This document shows positions 1 through 6,831 of a stretch of DNA of 9,526 bases, one piece after another. The stretch covers positions 1-9,526 of the forward strand of contig MERE01000048.1 in NCBI GenBank assembly GCA_001771975.1. Direction: 5' to 3'. Both the position numbers and the translations under genes were made by a program. The stretch is from Betaproteobacteria bacterium RIFCSPLOWO2_02_FULL_68_150. GTDB taxonomy: Bacteria; Pseudomonadota; Gammaproteobacteria; Burkholderiales; SG8-39. Numbering within the stretch: position 1 is the first letter of the stretch; the number at the start of each line of letters is the position of its first letter. The notes under the pieces were generated by a model that saw only the letters and a program-made list of their open reading frames with translations, made no database searches and had not been told where the DNA came from.

Positions 1-62
1 AGGCGCGCGAGCAGGCCGTCGAGCAGGATCTCGAAGCGGTTGCTGAAACTGAGGCGAAGCAT
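1..62 (-). CDS. N-terminal fragment of a gene leaving the window, possibly exonuclease V gamma subunit (RecC-like)
   Basis: An ATG on the minus strand at 62 opens a frame that runs without a stop to the left edge. It gives 20 residues beginning MLRLSFSNRFEILLDGLL. The pattern 'hydrophobic-x-FSNRFE-x-LL' at the extreme N-terminus resembles, from memory, RecC-like exodeoxyribonuclease V gamma subunits of betaproteobacteria. With only 20 residues this is a weak resemblance. The ribosome binding site is poor: a GAGAG tract lies about 12 bases upstream. An in-frame TTG about 36 bases further upstream is a less attractive start. The gene lies downstream of the deacylase gene on the same strand, separated by 173 bases with a strong hairpin, so it need not share a transcript with it. 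Confidence 0.35.
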   Translation of the reverse strand, partial: MLRLSFSNRFEILLDGLLAR

Positions 63-199
63 GCGGGCGGCGGCTCTCGGGAACGGCGCATTATCCAAGA
101 CGCCGGGCTCCGGGGGTGAGCCTGCCGAGGTTCGCCGCGGACTGCGTAGCCCGCGCCGCTATTCAGCCGCTTGGCGCTTCCCCACGTGGCGCCGGAGCT

Positions 200-222
200 G
201 CTCCGCGGCGTTCGCCGCGAGC
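200..222 (-). terminator. GC-rich hairpin after the YbaK-like gene, possible terminator
   Basis: Fourteen bases beyond the stop codon of the YbaK-like gene, the minus strand can fold into a stem of about ten pairs (GCTC then GCGGCG against CGCCGC then GAGC, one bulged G) closed by a very short AA loop region. The position suits a terminator, but no run of T follows on the minus strand. It could be a 3' mRNA-protecting hairpin, or chance in GC-rich DNA. Confidence 0.3.
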
Positions 223-235
223 GCGGGCCCGGTTG

Positions 236-715
236 CTACGCAGCGGCGCTGAACTGGCCGTGCGCGCAGTCCGGCATCAGCCGGATGAAGTCCTTCGCCT
301 TCAGGTGCACCAGCGACTCGTGGTCGCCGGCCTCGAAGTAGAGCTCCGATTGCTCCATCAGGCTGTTTTCCCAGACGGTCTCGATGCCGTAGGCGGGGCC
401 CAGCGGCGGAATGGCGCCGGCCGCGCAGTCGGAGAACAGCCCGGCCGCGTCCTCTTCGCTTGCGAGATGCACGGAGCGCCCGGTGCATTGCGACAGCCTG
501 GCAAGCTCGACGCGATGCGTGGCCGGAACGACCGCGAGGAAGAAATGGCTGTGCTGGAAATCGTCTTCGAACAGCACTGCCTTTGCGAGACGGCTCGGCT
601 CGATCTCGGCCTGGTCGGCGGTGCGGAGGCTGGACACCGTGTGGCGGTGCGTCACGATGTCGAAGGGGACATTTCCTTGCTCGAGATACATCCGGACTGT
701 ATGGGGAACCGACAT
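236..715 (-). CDS. YbaK/EbsC-family aminoacyl-tRNA deacylase
   Basis: This 159-residue protein looks like a stand-alone YbaK/ProRS-associated editing domain, a cytosolic enzyme family that hydrolyses mischarged aminoacyl-tRNAs. The family lysine is seen in LAKAVLFED (K45). The glycine/proline-rich loop GAIPPLG follows at 100-106. The C-terminal part AGDHESLVHLKAKDFIRL is typical of the fold. Length matches the usual 150-170 residues. I chose ATG 715 because GAGAGG lies six bases upstream and because the homologous region starts at SVPHTVRMYLEQ. The frame continues 15 codons further to 760 with no sign of conservation. It lies 206 bases downstream of the molybdenum hydroxylase operon on the same strand. 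A functional link is not implied. Which amino acid it edits cannot be told from the sequence. Confidence 0.85.
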   Translation of the reverse strand: MSVPHTVRMYLEQGNVPFDIVTHRHTVSSLRTADQAEIEPSRLAKAVLFEDDFQHSHFFLAVVPATHRVELARLSQCTGRSVHLASEEDAAGLFSDCAAGAIPPLGPAYGIETVWENSLMEQSELYFEAGDHESLVHLKAKDFIRLMPDCAHGQFSAAA

Positions 716-921
716 GGCAGACCTCTCATGGGCATCGGGTTGACCGGGTCGCTTGCGCATGCAGCGACGCGAACCGCCGGACCGGCGCCCGTCATGCCCG
801 CGCCTACTGCCAGCGCAACACTCTACGCCGGCGCCCGGCGCGCATGTTGATGGAGGTCAACCGGCGGCGATGACCTGCGCCCTGCGCCTGGCGGCGACAC
901 GGCCGCCGGGACCGGACACGC

Positions 922-3345
922 TCAGACCTTCTTCAACGCCTTGAGGATGCGCTCGGGCGTGAAGGGCTGATCGGTGACGCGCGCGCCGAGCGGCGCGAGC
1001 GCGTCGTTGATCGCGTTCATCACCGCGCCGGGGGCGCCGGCGGTGCCCGCCTCGCCGACGCCCTTGGCGCCGAGTTCCGACTGCCTGGTCGGCGTGCAGA
1101 CGTGCGCCACCTCGATGTCGGGCACGTCGCCGGTCATCGGCACGAGGTAATCGGCGAGCGAGCCGTTGAGCAGCTGCCCCTCGGCGCTGTAGAGGCATTC
1201 CTCGAGCATCGCCGCGCCGATGCCCTGCACGATGCCGCCGCGGATCTGCTCGTCCACCAGCAGCGGATTGATCACCGTGCCGCAGTCTTCCACGCACCAG
1301 TGCTTCAGGAGCCTGACGAAACCCGTATCGGTATCGACCTCCACGAGCGACGCCTGGATCCCGTTGGTGAACGTAAAGGCGTATTCCCGCGGCGTGTAGT
1401 GCCGCGTCGCCGACAGCTCGGCCTGGAATTTCAGCGGCAGGGTGTCGGGACGGAAGTAGCCGATGCGGCCGACTTCGGCAAGGGGCAGCTTCGATTCGCC
1501 CGTCGCCTTGTCGCAGACGGCGTTGTCGCGCACTTCGAGCGTCGCCTTGTCGGCGCCAAGCACGGCAGCGGCCAGGTCGAGGATGTTCGACTTGAGTGCC
1601 TTGCCCGCCTGCAGCACTGCTTCGCCGCCGATGCCGGCACCGCGCGAGGCCCAGGTGCCGCCGCCGTACGGCGTGACTCCGGTGTCGCCGGTGATGACGC
1701 GCACCTGGTCCACGCTCACCCCCACCGCAGTGGCGCAGATCTGCGCGAAGATGCCGTCGGTTCCCTGGCCCTGCTCGGTGACGCTCGACAGGCAGGTCAC
1801 CATTCCGCTCGGCTCGAGGCGCACCGTGGCGCCGTCCTGCGCCGAGATGCGCGCGCCGCCCACGCCATAGAACGCCGGCGAGGGGTTGGTCACTTCGATC
1901 ATCGCCGCAAGCCCGATGCCGCGATACACGCCTCGTGTGCGCAGCTGCGCTTGTTCCGCGCGCAGGCCGGCGTAATCCATGAGCGCGAGGAGCTTGTCGA
2001 GGCACTGGTGGTGCGACAGCTTCTCGAACTTGATCCCGGAAGGGAAGGTGTACGGATAAGCGTCATCCGGGATCAGGTTGCGGCGGCGGAATTCGGCCGG
2101 ATCGAGGCCGAGCTTTGCGGCCGCCACATCGACGATGCCCTCGGTCAGCGCCACCGCGACCGGATGGCCCACGGCGCGATACTGGCAGGTCACGTTCTTG
2201 TTGGTGAAGACGACGTTCAGCCTGGCGCGGTATTCCTGGTGGCGGTAGGGCCCGCCGGTCAGGTTGACCACCTGGTTGCCCTCGATGCCGCTGGTGCGCG
2301 GATAGACCGAGTAGGGCCCGATCGCAGTCAGGTCGTCGAGATCGAAGGCGAGGATGCGGCCGTCGCGCGTGCAGGCGAGGCGCACCTTCGCCTTGTGCTC
2401 GCGTGCGTGGATGTCGGTGAGGAAGGATTCGAGCCGGTCGGCTGCGAACTTGACCGGCCGGCGCAGCATGACCGAGATCGCCGCCGTCGCCATCTCGTCG
2501 GGATAGACGTGCACCTTGATGCCGAAGGAACCGCCGACGTCCTTGCAGATCACGCGCACGTTCGCCTCGGGAATGCCGAGGTGGCGCGAAAAGATGTCCT
2601 GCATCATGTGCGGCGCTTGTGTGGCCTGGTACACGGTGAGGCTGTGCTCGGCGGCGTTGTAGTCGGCGAGGATCGAACGGCCTTCGAGGGTGACGCCGGT
2701 GTGCCGGCCGAAGCCGAAGGTTTCCTCGACCACGAGGTCGGCCGCAGCGAAGGCCTGTTCGACACCCTCGGTCGCGAGTTCGCGCCTGAAGCAGATGTTG
2801 TCGCCGAGCTCGGGGTGGATCACGGTGCGGCCGGCGAGCGCCTCCTCCATGCCGGTGACCGCGGGCAACTCTTCCCATTCGGCTTCCACGTGCTGCAGAG
2901 CGTCCTCGGCCTGGGCGCGAGTCTCGGCCACGATCGCCGCGACCGCCTCGCCCTGCGAGCAGGCGCGCTCGATCGCTACCGCGTGCTGCGGCGGCGACTT
3001 GATGCCCTTCAAATGTCCCAGGACGCCGACCCAGGGGCTGCAGTACTCGGCGATCGCACGCCCGTCGAACGCCGCCAGCACGCCGGGCTGCGTGCGCGCG
3101 CGCGAAAGGTCGAGCTTCCTGATGCGCGCATGTGCGTGCGGGCTGCGGAAGAACACCACGTGCGCGAGCCGCGGCAGCTTGAGGTCGTCTACGTAACAGC
3201 CGCGGCCTTCGAGCAGGCGCTTGGCGTTGGCCCGGGGCACGCTCGCGCCAATGTAGCCGGTGGCCGCGGTCTGCGCGGGTGGCGCCTTGCGCTCTTCCGC
3301 GCGCGGCTCGGGAGCCAATCTTTCCGGTGCAACGCGCTCGTTCAT
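922..3345 (-). CDS. Molybdopterin-binding large subunit of a xanthine dehydrogenase/CoxL-family hydroxylase
   Basis: This 807-residue protein is the catalytic subunit of a molybdenum hydroxylase, which oxidises a C-H bond with water as oxygen source and passes electrons to the 2Fe-2S and FAD subunits. After about 30 Pro/Ala/Glu-rich residues comes the a/b hammerhead domain (about 31-160), then the two-part molybdopterin domain. Visible family motifs are DVGGSFG (269-275), EQGQGTDGIFAQI (524-536), GGGTWASRGAGIGG (561-574) and KGVGEAGTAGAP (761-772), in which E765 is the expected catalytic glutamate. The active-site loop reads CQYRAVGHPVA (387-397). It lacks the AYRCSFR of form I CO dehydrogenase and departs from the AYRGAGRPE of form II-like relatives, so carbon monoxide is unlikely to be the substrate. 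ATG 3345 overlaps the stop of the small subunit as ATGA, suggesting translational coupling. The open frame runs to 4203, but that part is a shadow of the upstream genes. Confidence 0.93.
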   Translation of the reverse strand: MNERVAPERLAPEPRAEERKAPPAQTAATGYIGASVPRANAKRLLEGRGCYVDDLKLPRLAHVVFFRSPHAHARIRKLDLSRARTQPGVLAAFDGRAIAEYCSPWVGVLGHLKGIKSPPQHAVAIERACSQGEAVAAIVAETRAQAEDALQHVEAEWEELPAVTGMEEALAGRTVIHPELGDNICFRRELATEGVEQAFAAADLVVEETFGFGRHTGVTLEGRSILADYNAAEHSLTVYQATQAPHMMQDIFSRHLGIPEANVRVICKDVGGSFGIKVHVYPDEMATAAISVMLRRPVKFAADRLESFLTDIHAREHKAKVRLACTRDGRILAFDLDDLTAIGPYSVYPRTSGIEGNQVVNLTGGPYRHQEYRARLNVVFTNKNVTCQYRAVGHPVAVALTEGIVDVAAAKLGLDPAEFRRRNLIPDDAYPYTFPSGIKFEKLSHHQCLDKLLALMDYAGLRAEQAQLRTRGVYRGIGLAAMIEVTNPSPAFYGVGGARISAQDGATVRLEPSGMVTCLSSVTEQGQGTDGIFAQICATAVGVSVDQVRVITGDTGVTPYGGGTWASRGAGIGGEAVLQAGKALKSNILDLAAAVLGADKATLEVRDNAVCDKATGESKLPLAEVGRIGYFRPDTLPLKFQAELSATRHYTPREYAFTFTNGIQASLVEVDTDTGFVRLLKHWCVEDCGTVINPLLVDEQIRGGIVQGIGAAMLEECLYSAEGQLLNGSLADYLVPMTGDVPDIEVAHVCTPTRQSELGAKGVGEAGTAGAPGAVMNAINDALAPLGARVTDQPFTPERILKALKKV

Positions 3346-3830
3346 AGGCGCCCCGTCCTGCGCCTTGCGATCAGCACTGCCTCGATCGAATCGATGATCG
3401 CCTGGTAGCCGGTGCAGCGGCAGAGATTCCCGGACATGAACTCGCGGATCTCGTCGCGCGTCGCCTCGGGCCGGTCGCGCAGCAGCTCCTGCGCGGTCAT
3501 CAGCACGCCGGGCGTGCAGAAGCCGCACTGCAGGGCGTTGCGTTCGTGGAACGCCGCCTGCAGGTCGCGGATCTCGCCCGCATCGGAAAGACCCTCGATG
3601 GTGTCGACCTTGCGGCCGTTCGCCTGCACTGCGAGCATCAGGCAGCCACGCAGGATCTGGCCGTCCACCCGCAGCGTGCAGGCGCCGCAGACCCCGTGCT
3701 CGCAGGCGGTGTGCGAGCCGGTGAGTCCCAGTTCCTCGCGCAGGAAATCGACCAGGTGCGTGCGTGCCGCGACGCGCCGCGTCACCGGGGTGCCGTTCAC
3801 CGTGATCGTGGTCTCGAAAAATTCTTCCAT
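3342..3830 (-). CDS. 2Fe-2S small subunit of a xanthine dehydrogenase/CoxS-family hydroxylase
   Basis: This 162-residue subunit relays electrons from the molybdenum site to FAD through two 2Fe-2S clusters. The N-terminal plant-ferredoxin-like cluster is bound by C43, C48, C51 and C63, in the pattern CEHGVCGAC then RGC. The C-terminal helical cluster is bound by C102, C105, C137 and C139, in CGFC...CRCTGY. All eight cysteines are present, so the subunit should be fully functional. The usual family length is 155-175 residues. ATG 3830 sits eight bases after the stop of the FAD subunit, with GAAG about seven bases upstream of the start. Its own stop overlaps the start of the large subunit. No Tat signal is visible, so the enzyme is probably cytoplasmic. 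Confidence 0.95.
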   Translation of the reverse strand: MEEFFETTITVNGTPVTRRVAARTHLVDFLREELGLTGSHTACEHGVCGACTLRVDGQILRGCLMLAVQANGRKVDTIEGLSDAGEIRDLQAAFHERNALQCGFCTPGVLMTAQELLRDRPEATRDEIREFMSGNLCRCTGYQAIIDSIEAVLIARRRTGRL

Positions 3831-3838
3831 GGGCGTCT

Positions 3839-4693
3839 TCAGGCGGCGAGCGCGGCCAGTGCGCGGCCGGCGAGCACGCGCGCGAGATGCAACTTGGTAG
3901 CGGCGGAGTGGTACAGGTCGGCCATCGGCTCGAGTTCGTCGCCGAGAGCGCGCTCGGCCGCGGCGATCGCGGCTGCATCGCAGGGTCCGCCTTCGAGCGC
4001 GGCCATCGCGCGCCGCGCGAGCAACGGCACCGCCGCAACACCGAGAAACGCGAGCCGCACGTCCTGCAGCCTGCCCTTGCTGCGCCTTGCCTGCGCCGCG
4101 ACCCCCACGATCGCGTAATCGCCGCGGCGCCGGGCGAGCTCGAGAAAGACGCTGCGCGAATCCGCTGCGGCCGCAGGAATCTCGGCGGCGACGAGGATTT
4201 CATCCGGCGCCAGGTCGGTCGCGTAGAGCGCCTTGAAGAACCGCTCGGCCTGGACGCGCCGCTCGCCGCGCGCGGAAGCGACCACGATGCTCGCCCCGAG
4301 CGCGAGGCAGCAGGCGGGCCATTCGGCCGCCGGGTCGGACATGGCGAGCGAGCCGCCGAAGGTGCCGCGATTGCGGATGGCTACATGCGCGATGTGCGGT
4401 GCGGCCTGCGCGAGCAGCGGCGCGTGCGCGGCAACCACGGGCGAGCGCTCGATCGCGCGATGGCGCGTAAGGGCGCCGATGCGCAGGTCCTTGCCCTGCA
4501 GGGCGATGCCCTCGAGTTCGCTCAGATTTCCGAGATCGATCAGCAGCGCTGGCGATGAAAGGCGCAGGTTGAGCGACGGGATCAGGCTCTGGCCGCCGGC
4601 GAGCAGCTTCGCGCGCTCGCCGTGACGCGCGAGCAGCTCGAGCGCCTCCGCGAGCGACTCAGGTCTCGCATAGCCGAACGACGACGCTTTCAA
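3839..4693 (-). CDS. FAD-binding medium subunit of a xanthine dehydrogenase/CoxM-family hydroxylase
   Basis: With the TTG start at 4693 this is a 284-residue flavoprotein subunit, the normal size for the CoxM/CutM family, which hands electrons on to the final acceptor. The first FAD-binding motif is AGGQSLIPSLNLRL (32-45). The second is RNRGTFGGSLAMSDPAAEWP (107-126). The N-terminal KASSFGYARPESLAEAL is the standard beginning of the family. TTG 4693 is chosen because GAGAGG precedes it by four bases and family similarity starts there. The frame extends to another TTG at 4762, but that one has no ribosome binding site, overlaps the preceding gene, and adds residues that look non-homologous. 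It is the first of the three hydroxylase genes (order M, S, L, as in coxMSL). No XdhC/CoxF-type maturation gene lies in the window. Confidence 0.93.
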   Translation of the reverse strand: MKASSFGYARPESLAEALELLARHGERAKLLAGGQSLIPSLNLRLSSPALLIDLGNLSELEGIALQGKDLRIGALTRHRAIERSPVVAAHAPLLAQAAPHIAHVAIRNRGTFGGSLAMSDPAAEWPACCLALGASIVVASARGERRVQAERFFKALYATDLAPDEILVAAEIPAAAADSRSVFLELARRRGDYAIVGVAAQARRSKGRLQDVRLAFLGVAAVPLLARRAMAALEGGPCDAAAIAAAERALGDELEPMADLYHSAATKLHLARVLAGRALAALAA

Positions 4694-4751
4694 GCTTCCT
4701 CTCGATCGCGTGATGGCATGGGCGGCGTGAAGGATGAGGCCACAGGTCAGC

Positions 4752-5684
4752 TCACTTGGCAACCGCCGATTGATCCGCCGCAGGCGTCGATCGTCTCCGC
4801 ATGGCGAGCAGTCCGCGGCGCCGGGCCGCCCACACCGACAGATTCCAGCAGATCGGGACGGCGAGCGTCAATGCCAGCCCGACGCCGGTGCCGAGGGGCT
4901 CGATCGTGACGTACAGCGCGAACAGCCCCCAGCCGATGCCGAACAGGCCCCACAGGCCGTTGGCGATCACGGCCGCGGTCGCGCGCCCGCCGATCCGGGG
5001 ATGCAGGATGAGCATCGTGCAACTGGTCGAGATCGGAAAGACGGCGAGGATCCCGGTGGCGACCGGACCGGCCCAGGTGCTGAGCACCAGGACCGCTCCC
5101 ATCAGGGCGCAGACGAGCAGGGTCCTGAGCGGCAGTTCGTACCATTGCCGCCCCAGGCGCGGCACCTGCGCTTCGCGAAAGCGGTTGCCGAGCCGGATGC
5201 AGGCGCCATAGGCAACGAGATTGAGCAGACCGGCGCTGACCACGGTCCAGGCGATCGAGCGAATCGACAGCGCCAGGACGACCCAGCATGCGATGGCGGC
5301 GCACAGGCTGAGGAGCAAGCCCCGCTTTTGCGCAAGCAGGAGATAGACCAGCATGAACACCGCGGTGACGGCGTTGATGGCGAGGCCGCTCAGGGCGGTC
5401 TGCGCGAGGAACGCGGCGTCGTGATCGAGCGAAAGAAAGACGAAAGCCGGCCACACGGTGACCGGCAGCGTGACGACGAGCGCGCCGATGAGCGGTCCCG
5501 CGCGCTCGACCACGATGGACGCGGTGACGACGATGCCGGCGGTCAACAGCAGCTTGAGCGCCAGAGACAGCCAGAAAACGAGGTCGTGTGAAATGGGAAA
5601 GAGACCGGGCGGCCGGCGCGGCGACGAAATACACGACCCTACCGAAACGTCCGCGCCGGATGGAAATACGGTCTTCCTATGCAA
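4752..5684 (-). CDS. Polytopic membrane protein of unknown function
   Basis: I do not recognise this protein. It is about 280-310 residues, strongly hydrophobic, with about nine likely membrane segments, roughly at residues 36-59, 62-87, 96-118, 121-141, 144-164, 185-203, 205-228, 237-258 and 264-285, numbered from the TTG at 5684. A positively charged tail (ARRRG...MRRR) follows the last one. Segments two and seven carry a similar stretch (AGP, then a proline, then small/hydrophobic residues), hinting at an internal duplication. The start is uncertain. TTG codons at 5726 and 5684 lie inside or above the predicted operator, and no ATG or GTG occurs in this frame before the first membrane segment. 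ATT at 5630 or 5594 are alternatives. It lies 58 bases upstream of the FAD subunit on the same strand and behind the regulatory element. A role in moving the hydroxylase's substrate or product is inferred from position only. Confidence 0.75.
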   Translation of the reverse strand: MHRKTVFPSGADVSVGSCISSPRRPPGLFPISHDLVFWLSLALKLLLTAGIVVTASIVVERAGPLIGALVVTLPVTVWPAFVFLSLDHDAAFLAQTALSGLAINAVTAVFMLVYLLLAQKRGLLLSLCAAIACWVVLALSIRSIAWTVVSAGLLNLVAYGACIRLGNRFREAQVPRLGRQWYELPLRTLLVCALMGAVLVLSTWAGPVATGILAVFPISTSCTMLILHPRIGGRATAAVIANGLWGLFGIGWGLFALYVTIEPLGTGVGLALTLAVPICWNLSVWAARRRGLLAMRRRSTPAADQSAVAK

Positions 5685-5697
5685 TGTATTGGAAAAG
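5656..5697 (-). promoter_or_regulatory. LysR-type operator candidate, copy 1 of a 42-bp shared element
   Basis: Read on the minus strand, this stretch matches the one at 6671-6712 at 32 of 42 positions, including an unbroken GCATAGGAA. It holds ATAG-N7-GTAT at 5666-5680, which fits the T-N11-A box of LysR-type regulators. It also holds an overlapping dyad at 5672-5696 (TTCC and GGAA arms 13 bases apart, with symmetric positions between), centred 11 bases away. It lies between the LysR gene and the divergent membrane protein gene, 20 bases before the regulator's ATG. That position would allow both activation of the membrane-protein/hydroxylase operon and autoregulation of the regulator. Confidence 0.65.
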
Positions 5698-5716
5698 TGG
5701 ATAATCCGGCAGGCCA

Positions 5717-6643
5717 ATGATTCCAATAACGATTCGGCAACTGCAGTACTTCGTGGGGGTCTACGAAGAGGCGAGCTTCTCGAAGGCTGCCGCGCGCGAG
5801 CATTGCTCGCAGCCCGCGCTCAGCGCCCAGATCCGGAACCTGGAGCAGATCCTCGAGCACTCGCTGTTCGATCGTTCGGTGAGCGGGGTGACGCCGACGG
5901 CGGCGGGGCTGCGCTTCTACCGTTACTCGATTGCGATCCTGCGCTCGGTCAACGCCGCGCGGCTGGAAATGGCGGAGGTGAGCGGGCAGTTCGCGGGGAA
6001 GGTGAAGATGGGCCTCATTCCTACGGTGGTGCGCGGCCTGCTGCCGACGTTCCTGCCGCAATTCGTGGAAGCCCATCCGATGGTCGACATCACGCTCATC
6101 CAGGGCTTCAGCGATCCGCTGGCGAGGTCGGTGCTGGAACAGGAAATCGACTTCGCGGTGGTGCTCGAACCGCCCAAGCATGAGGGCATTGAAATCACGA
6201 AAATCGCCGACGACACGATGGTCCTGGTGAGCAGCCCTGCACTGGGACTCGCGCCCGGCGCCCCGGTGCGGTTGGCAGAGTTGCCGGCGCTGAATCTGGT
6301 CGTGCCATCGCCCAATCACATCCTCAGGCACAACATCGAGCGGCGCATCTGGACGCAGGAGATCAACGTGGCGAGGATTCTCGAAATGGATACCGTGCAC
6401 GGCATGATCGATTTCGTCGCCCATACGGGGTGGGCGACCATCCTGCCGTTCACCGCGGTGCTTTGCGACGTCGGTTCCGAGCGGCTGTGCATCAATCCGA
6501 TCAGCCAGCCGCACCTGGAGGCGAATCTCTACCTCATCCACCTCACCCGGCAGCCGCTGTCGCAGGTGGCGCTCGCCGTGATCGAGGAGTTGAAGCGGCA
6601 GGCAGCGGCGCACCGGCTGGTGCACAAACACGCGCCGGCCTGA
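5717..6643 (+). CDS. LysR-type transcriptional regulator
   Basis: This is a 308-residue DNA-binding regulator, the usual family size of about 300. The N-terminal winged helix-turn-helix covers about residues 5-63: RQLQYFVGVYEEASFSKAA, recognition helix SQPALSAQIRNLEQ at 31-44, then LFDRSVSGVTPTAAG at 50-64. A linker helix follows, and the effector-binding domain begins near GKVKMGLIPTV (94-104) and runs to about 295. The ATG at 5717 is preceded by a modest AGG four bases upstream. A GATAAT that could be a -10 box sits at 5700-5705, but it would leave a leader of only a few bases. The gene is divergent from the membrane-protein/hydroxylase operon and co-directional with the MmgE/PrpD-E1 operon. 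Identical-type boxes stand before both, so it probably senses a pathway compound and controls both. The ligand is unknown. Confidence 0.93.
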   Translation: MIPITIRQLQYFVGVYEEASFSKAAAREHCSQPALSAQIRNLEQILEHSLFDRSVSGVTPTAAGLRFYRYSIAILRSVNAARLEMAEVSGQFAGKVKMGLIPTVVRGLLPTFLPQFVEAHPMVDITLIQGFSDPLARSVLEQEIDFAVVLEPPKHEGIEITKIADDTMVLVSSPALGLAPGAPVRLAELPALNLVVPSPNHILRHNIERRIWTQEINVARILEMDTVHGMIDFVAHTGWATILPFTAVLCDVGSERLCINPISQPHLEANLYLIHLTRQPLSQVALAVIEELKRQAAAHRLVHKHAPA

Positions 6644-6675
6644 GCGGATCCGCGGCTCCGCGGCGCTCGGCTTTT
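6642..6675 (+). terminator. Intrinsic terminator candidate of the LysR gene
   Basis: Starting inside the stop codon, the sequence folds as GAGCG pairing with CGCTC, a three-base bulge, then CCGCG pairing with CGCGG around a GCTC tetraloop. GGC and TTTT follow. The short U tract makes it a modest terminator. The T tract is also the left end of regulatory element copy 2, so terminator and operator abut. Confidence 0.5.
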
Positions 6676-6712
6676 CGAATAGCTAGCATAGGAAAATCGT
6701 ATCTCCGGGCGG
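6671..6712 (+). promoter_or_regulatory. LysR-type operator candidate, copy 2 of a 42-bp shared element
   Basis: This plus-strand copy lies in the 188-base gap between the regulator and the MmgE/PrpD gene, 119 bases before that gene's ATG. ATAG-N7-GTAT is at 6688-6702. An overlapping dyad at 6672-6696 has TTTTC and GAAAA arms with matched AT steps inside. Its orientation relative to the downstream gene is the same as for copy 1, which supports a directional promoter element. No convincing -35/-10 pair is visible after it (TACAGT at 6724-6729 is a weak -10 candidate), as is common for promoters needing a LysR-type activator. Confidence 0.65.
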
Positions 6713-6831
6713 TGATCCGTGCGGCTACAGTAATGAGCGCTGCGCGGCGACCGACGGGCAGTTCTGCCATCGACGCGGCGCGCGTGCGGCACATCCCGTG
6801 CACGACGCAAGCGACGATAGGAAACGAAGAC

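Noticed and set aside
116..850. A 244-codon plus-strand frame over the YbaK-like gene
   Set aside because: It is a shadow of the minus-strand deacylase, which has the recognisable family motifs and a good ribosome binding site.
853..876. GGTCA...TGACC inverted repeat between the hydroxylase operon and the YbaK-like gene
   Set aside because: The arms are only five bases, about eleven bases apart, with no T run. This is too weak to call a terminator or operator in GC-rich DNA, and nothing else stands out in 716-921.
1102..3408. A 768-codon open frame on the plus strand
   Set aside because: It lies fully antisense to the molybdenum subunit, which has clear motifs. Long antisense frames are common in GC-rich DNA, and this translation is Arg/His/Asp-rich with no recognisable domain.
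3346..4203. An N-terminal extension of the molybdenum subunit
   Set aside because: The upstream residues are out-of-frame translations of the small and FAD subunits. The ATG at 3345, coupled to the small-subunit stop, fits the family start.
922..4693. Aerobic carbon monoxide dehydrogenase (CoxMSL)
   Set aside because: Gene order matches, but the large subunit lacks the AYRCSFR loop needed for the copper-molybdenum site, and no cox accessory genes are visible.
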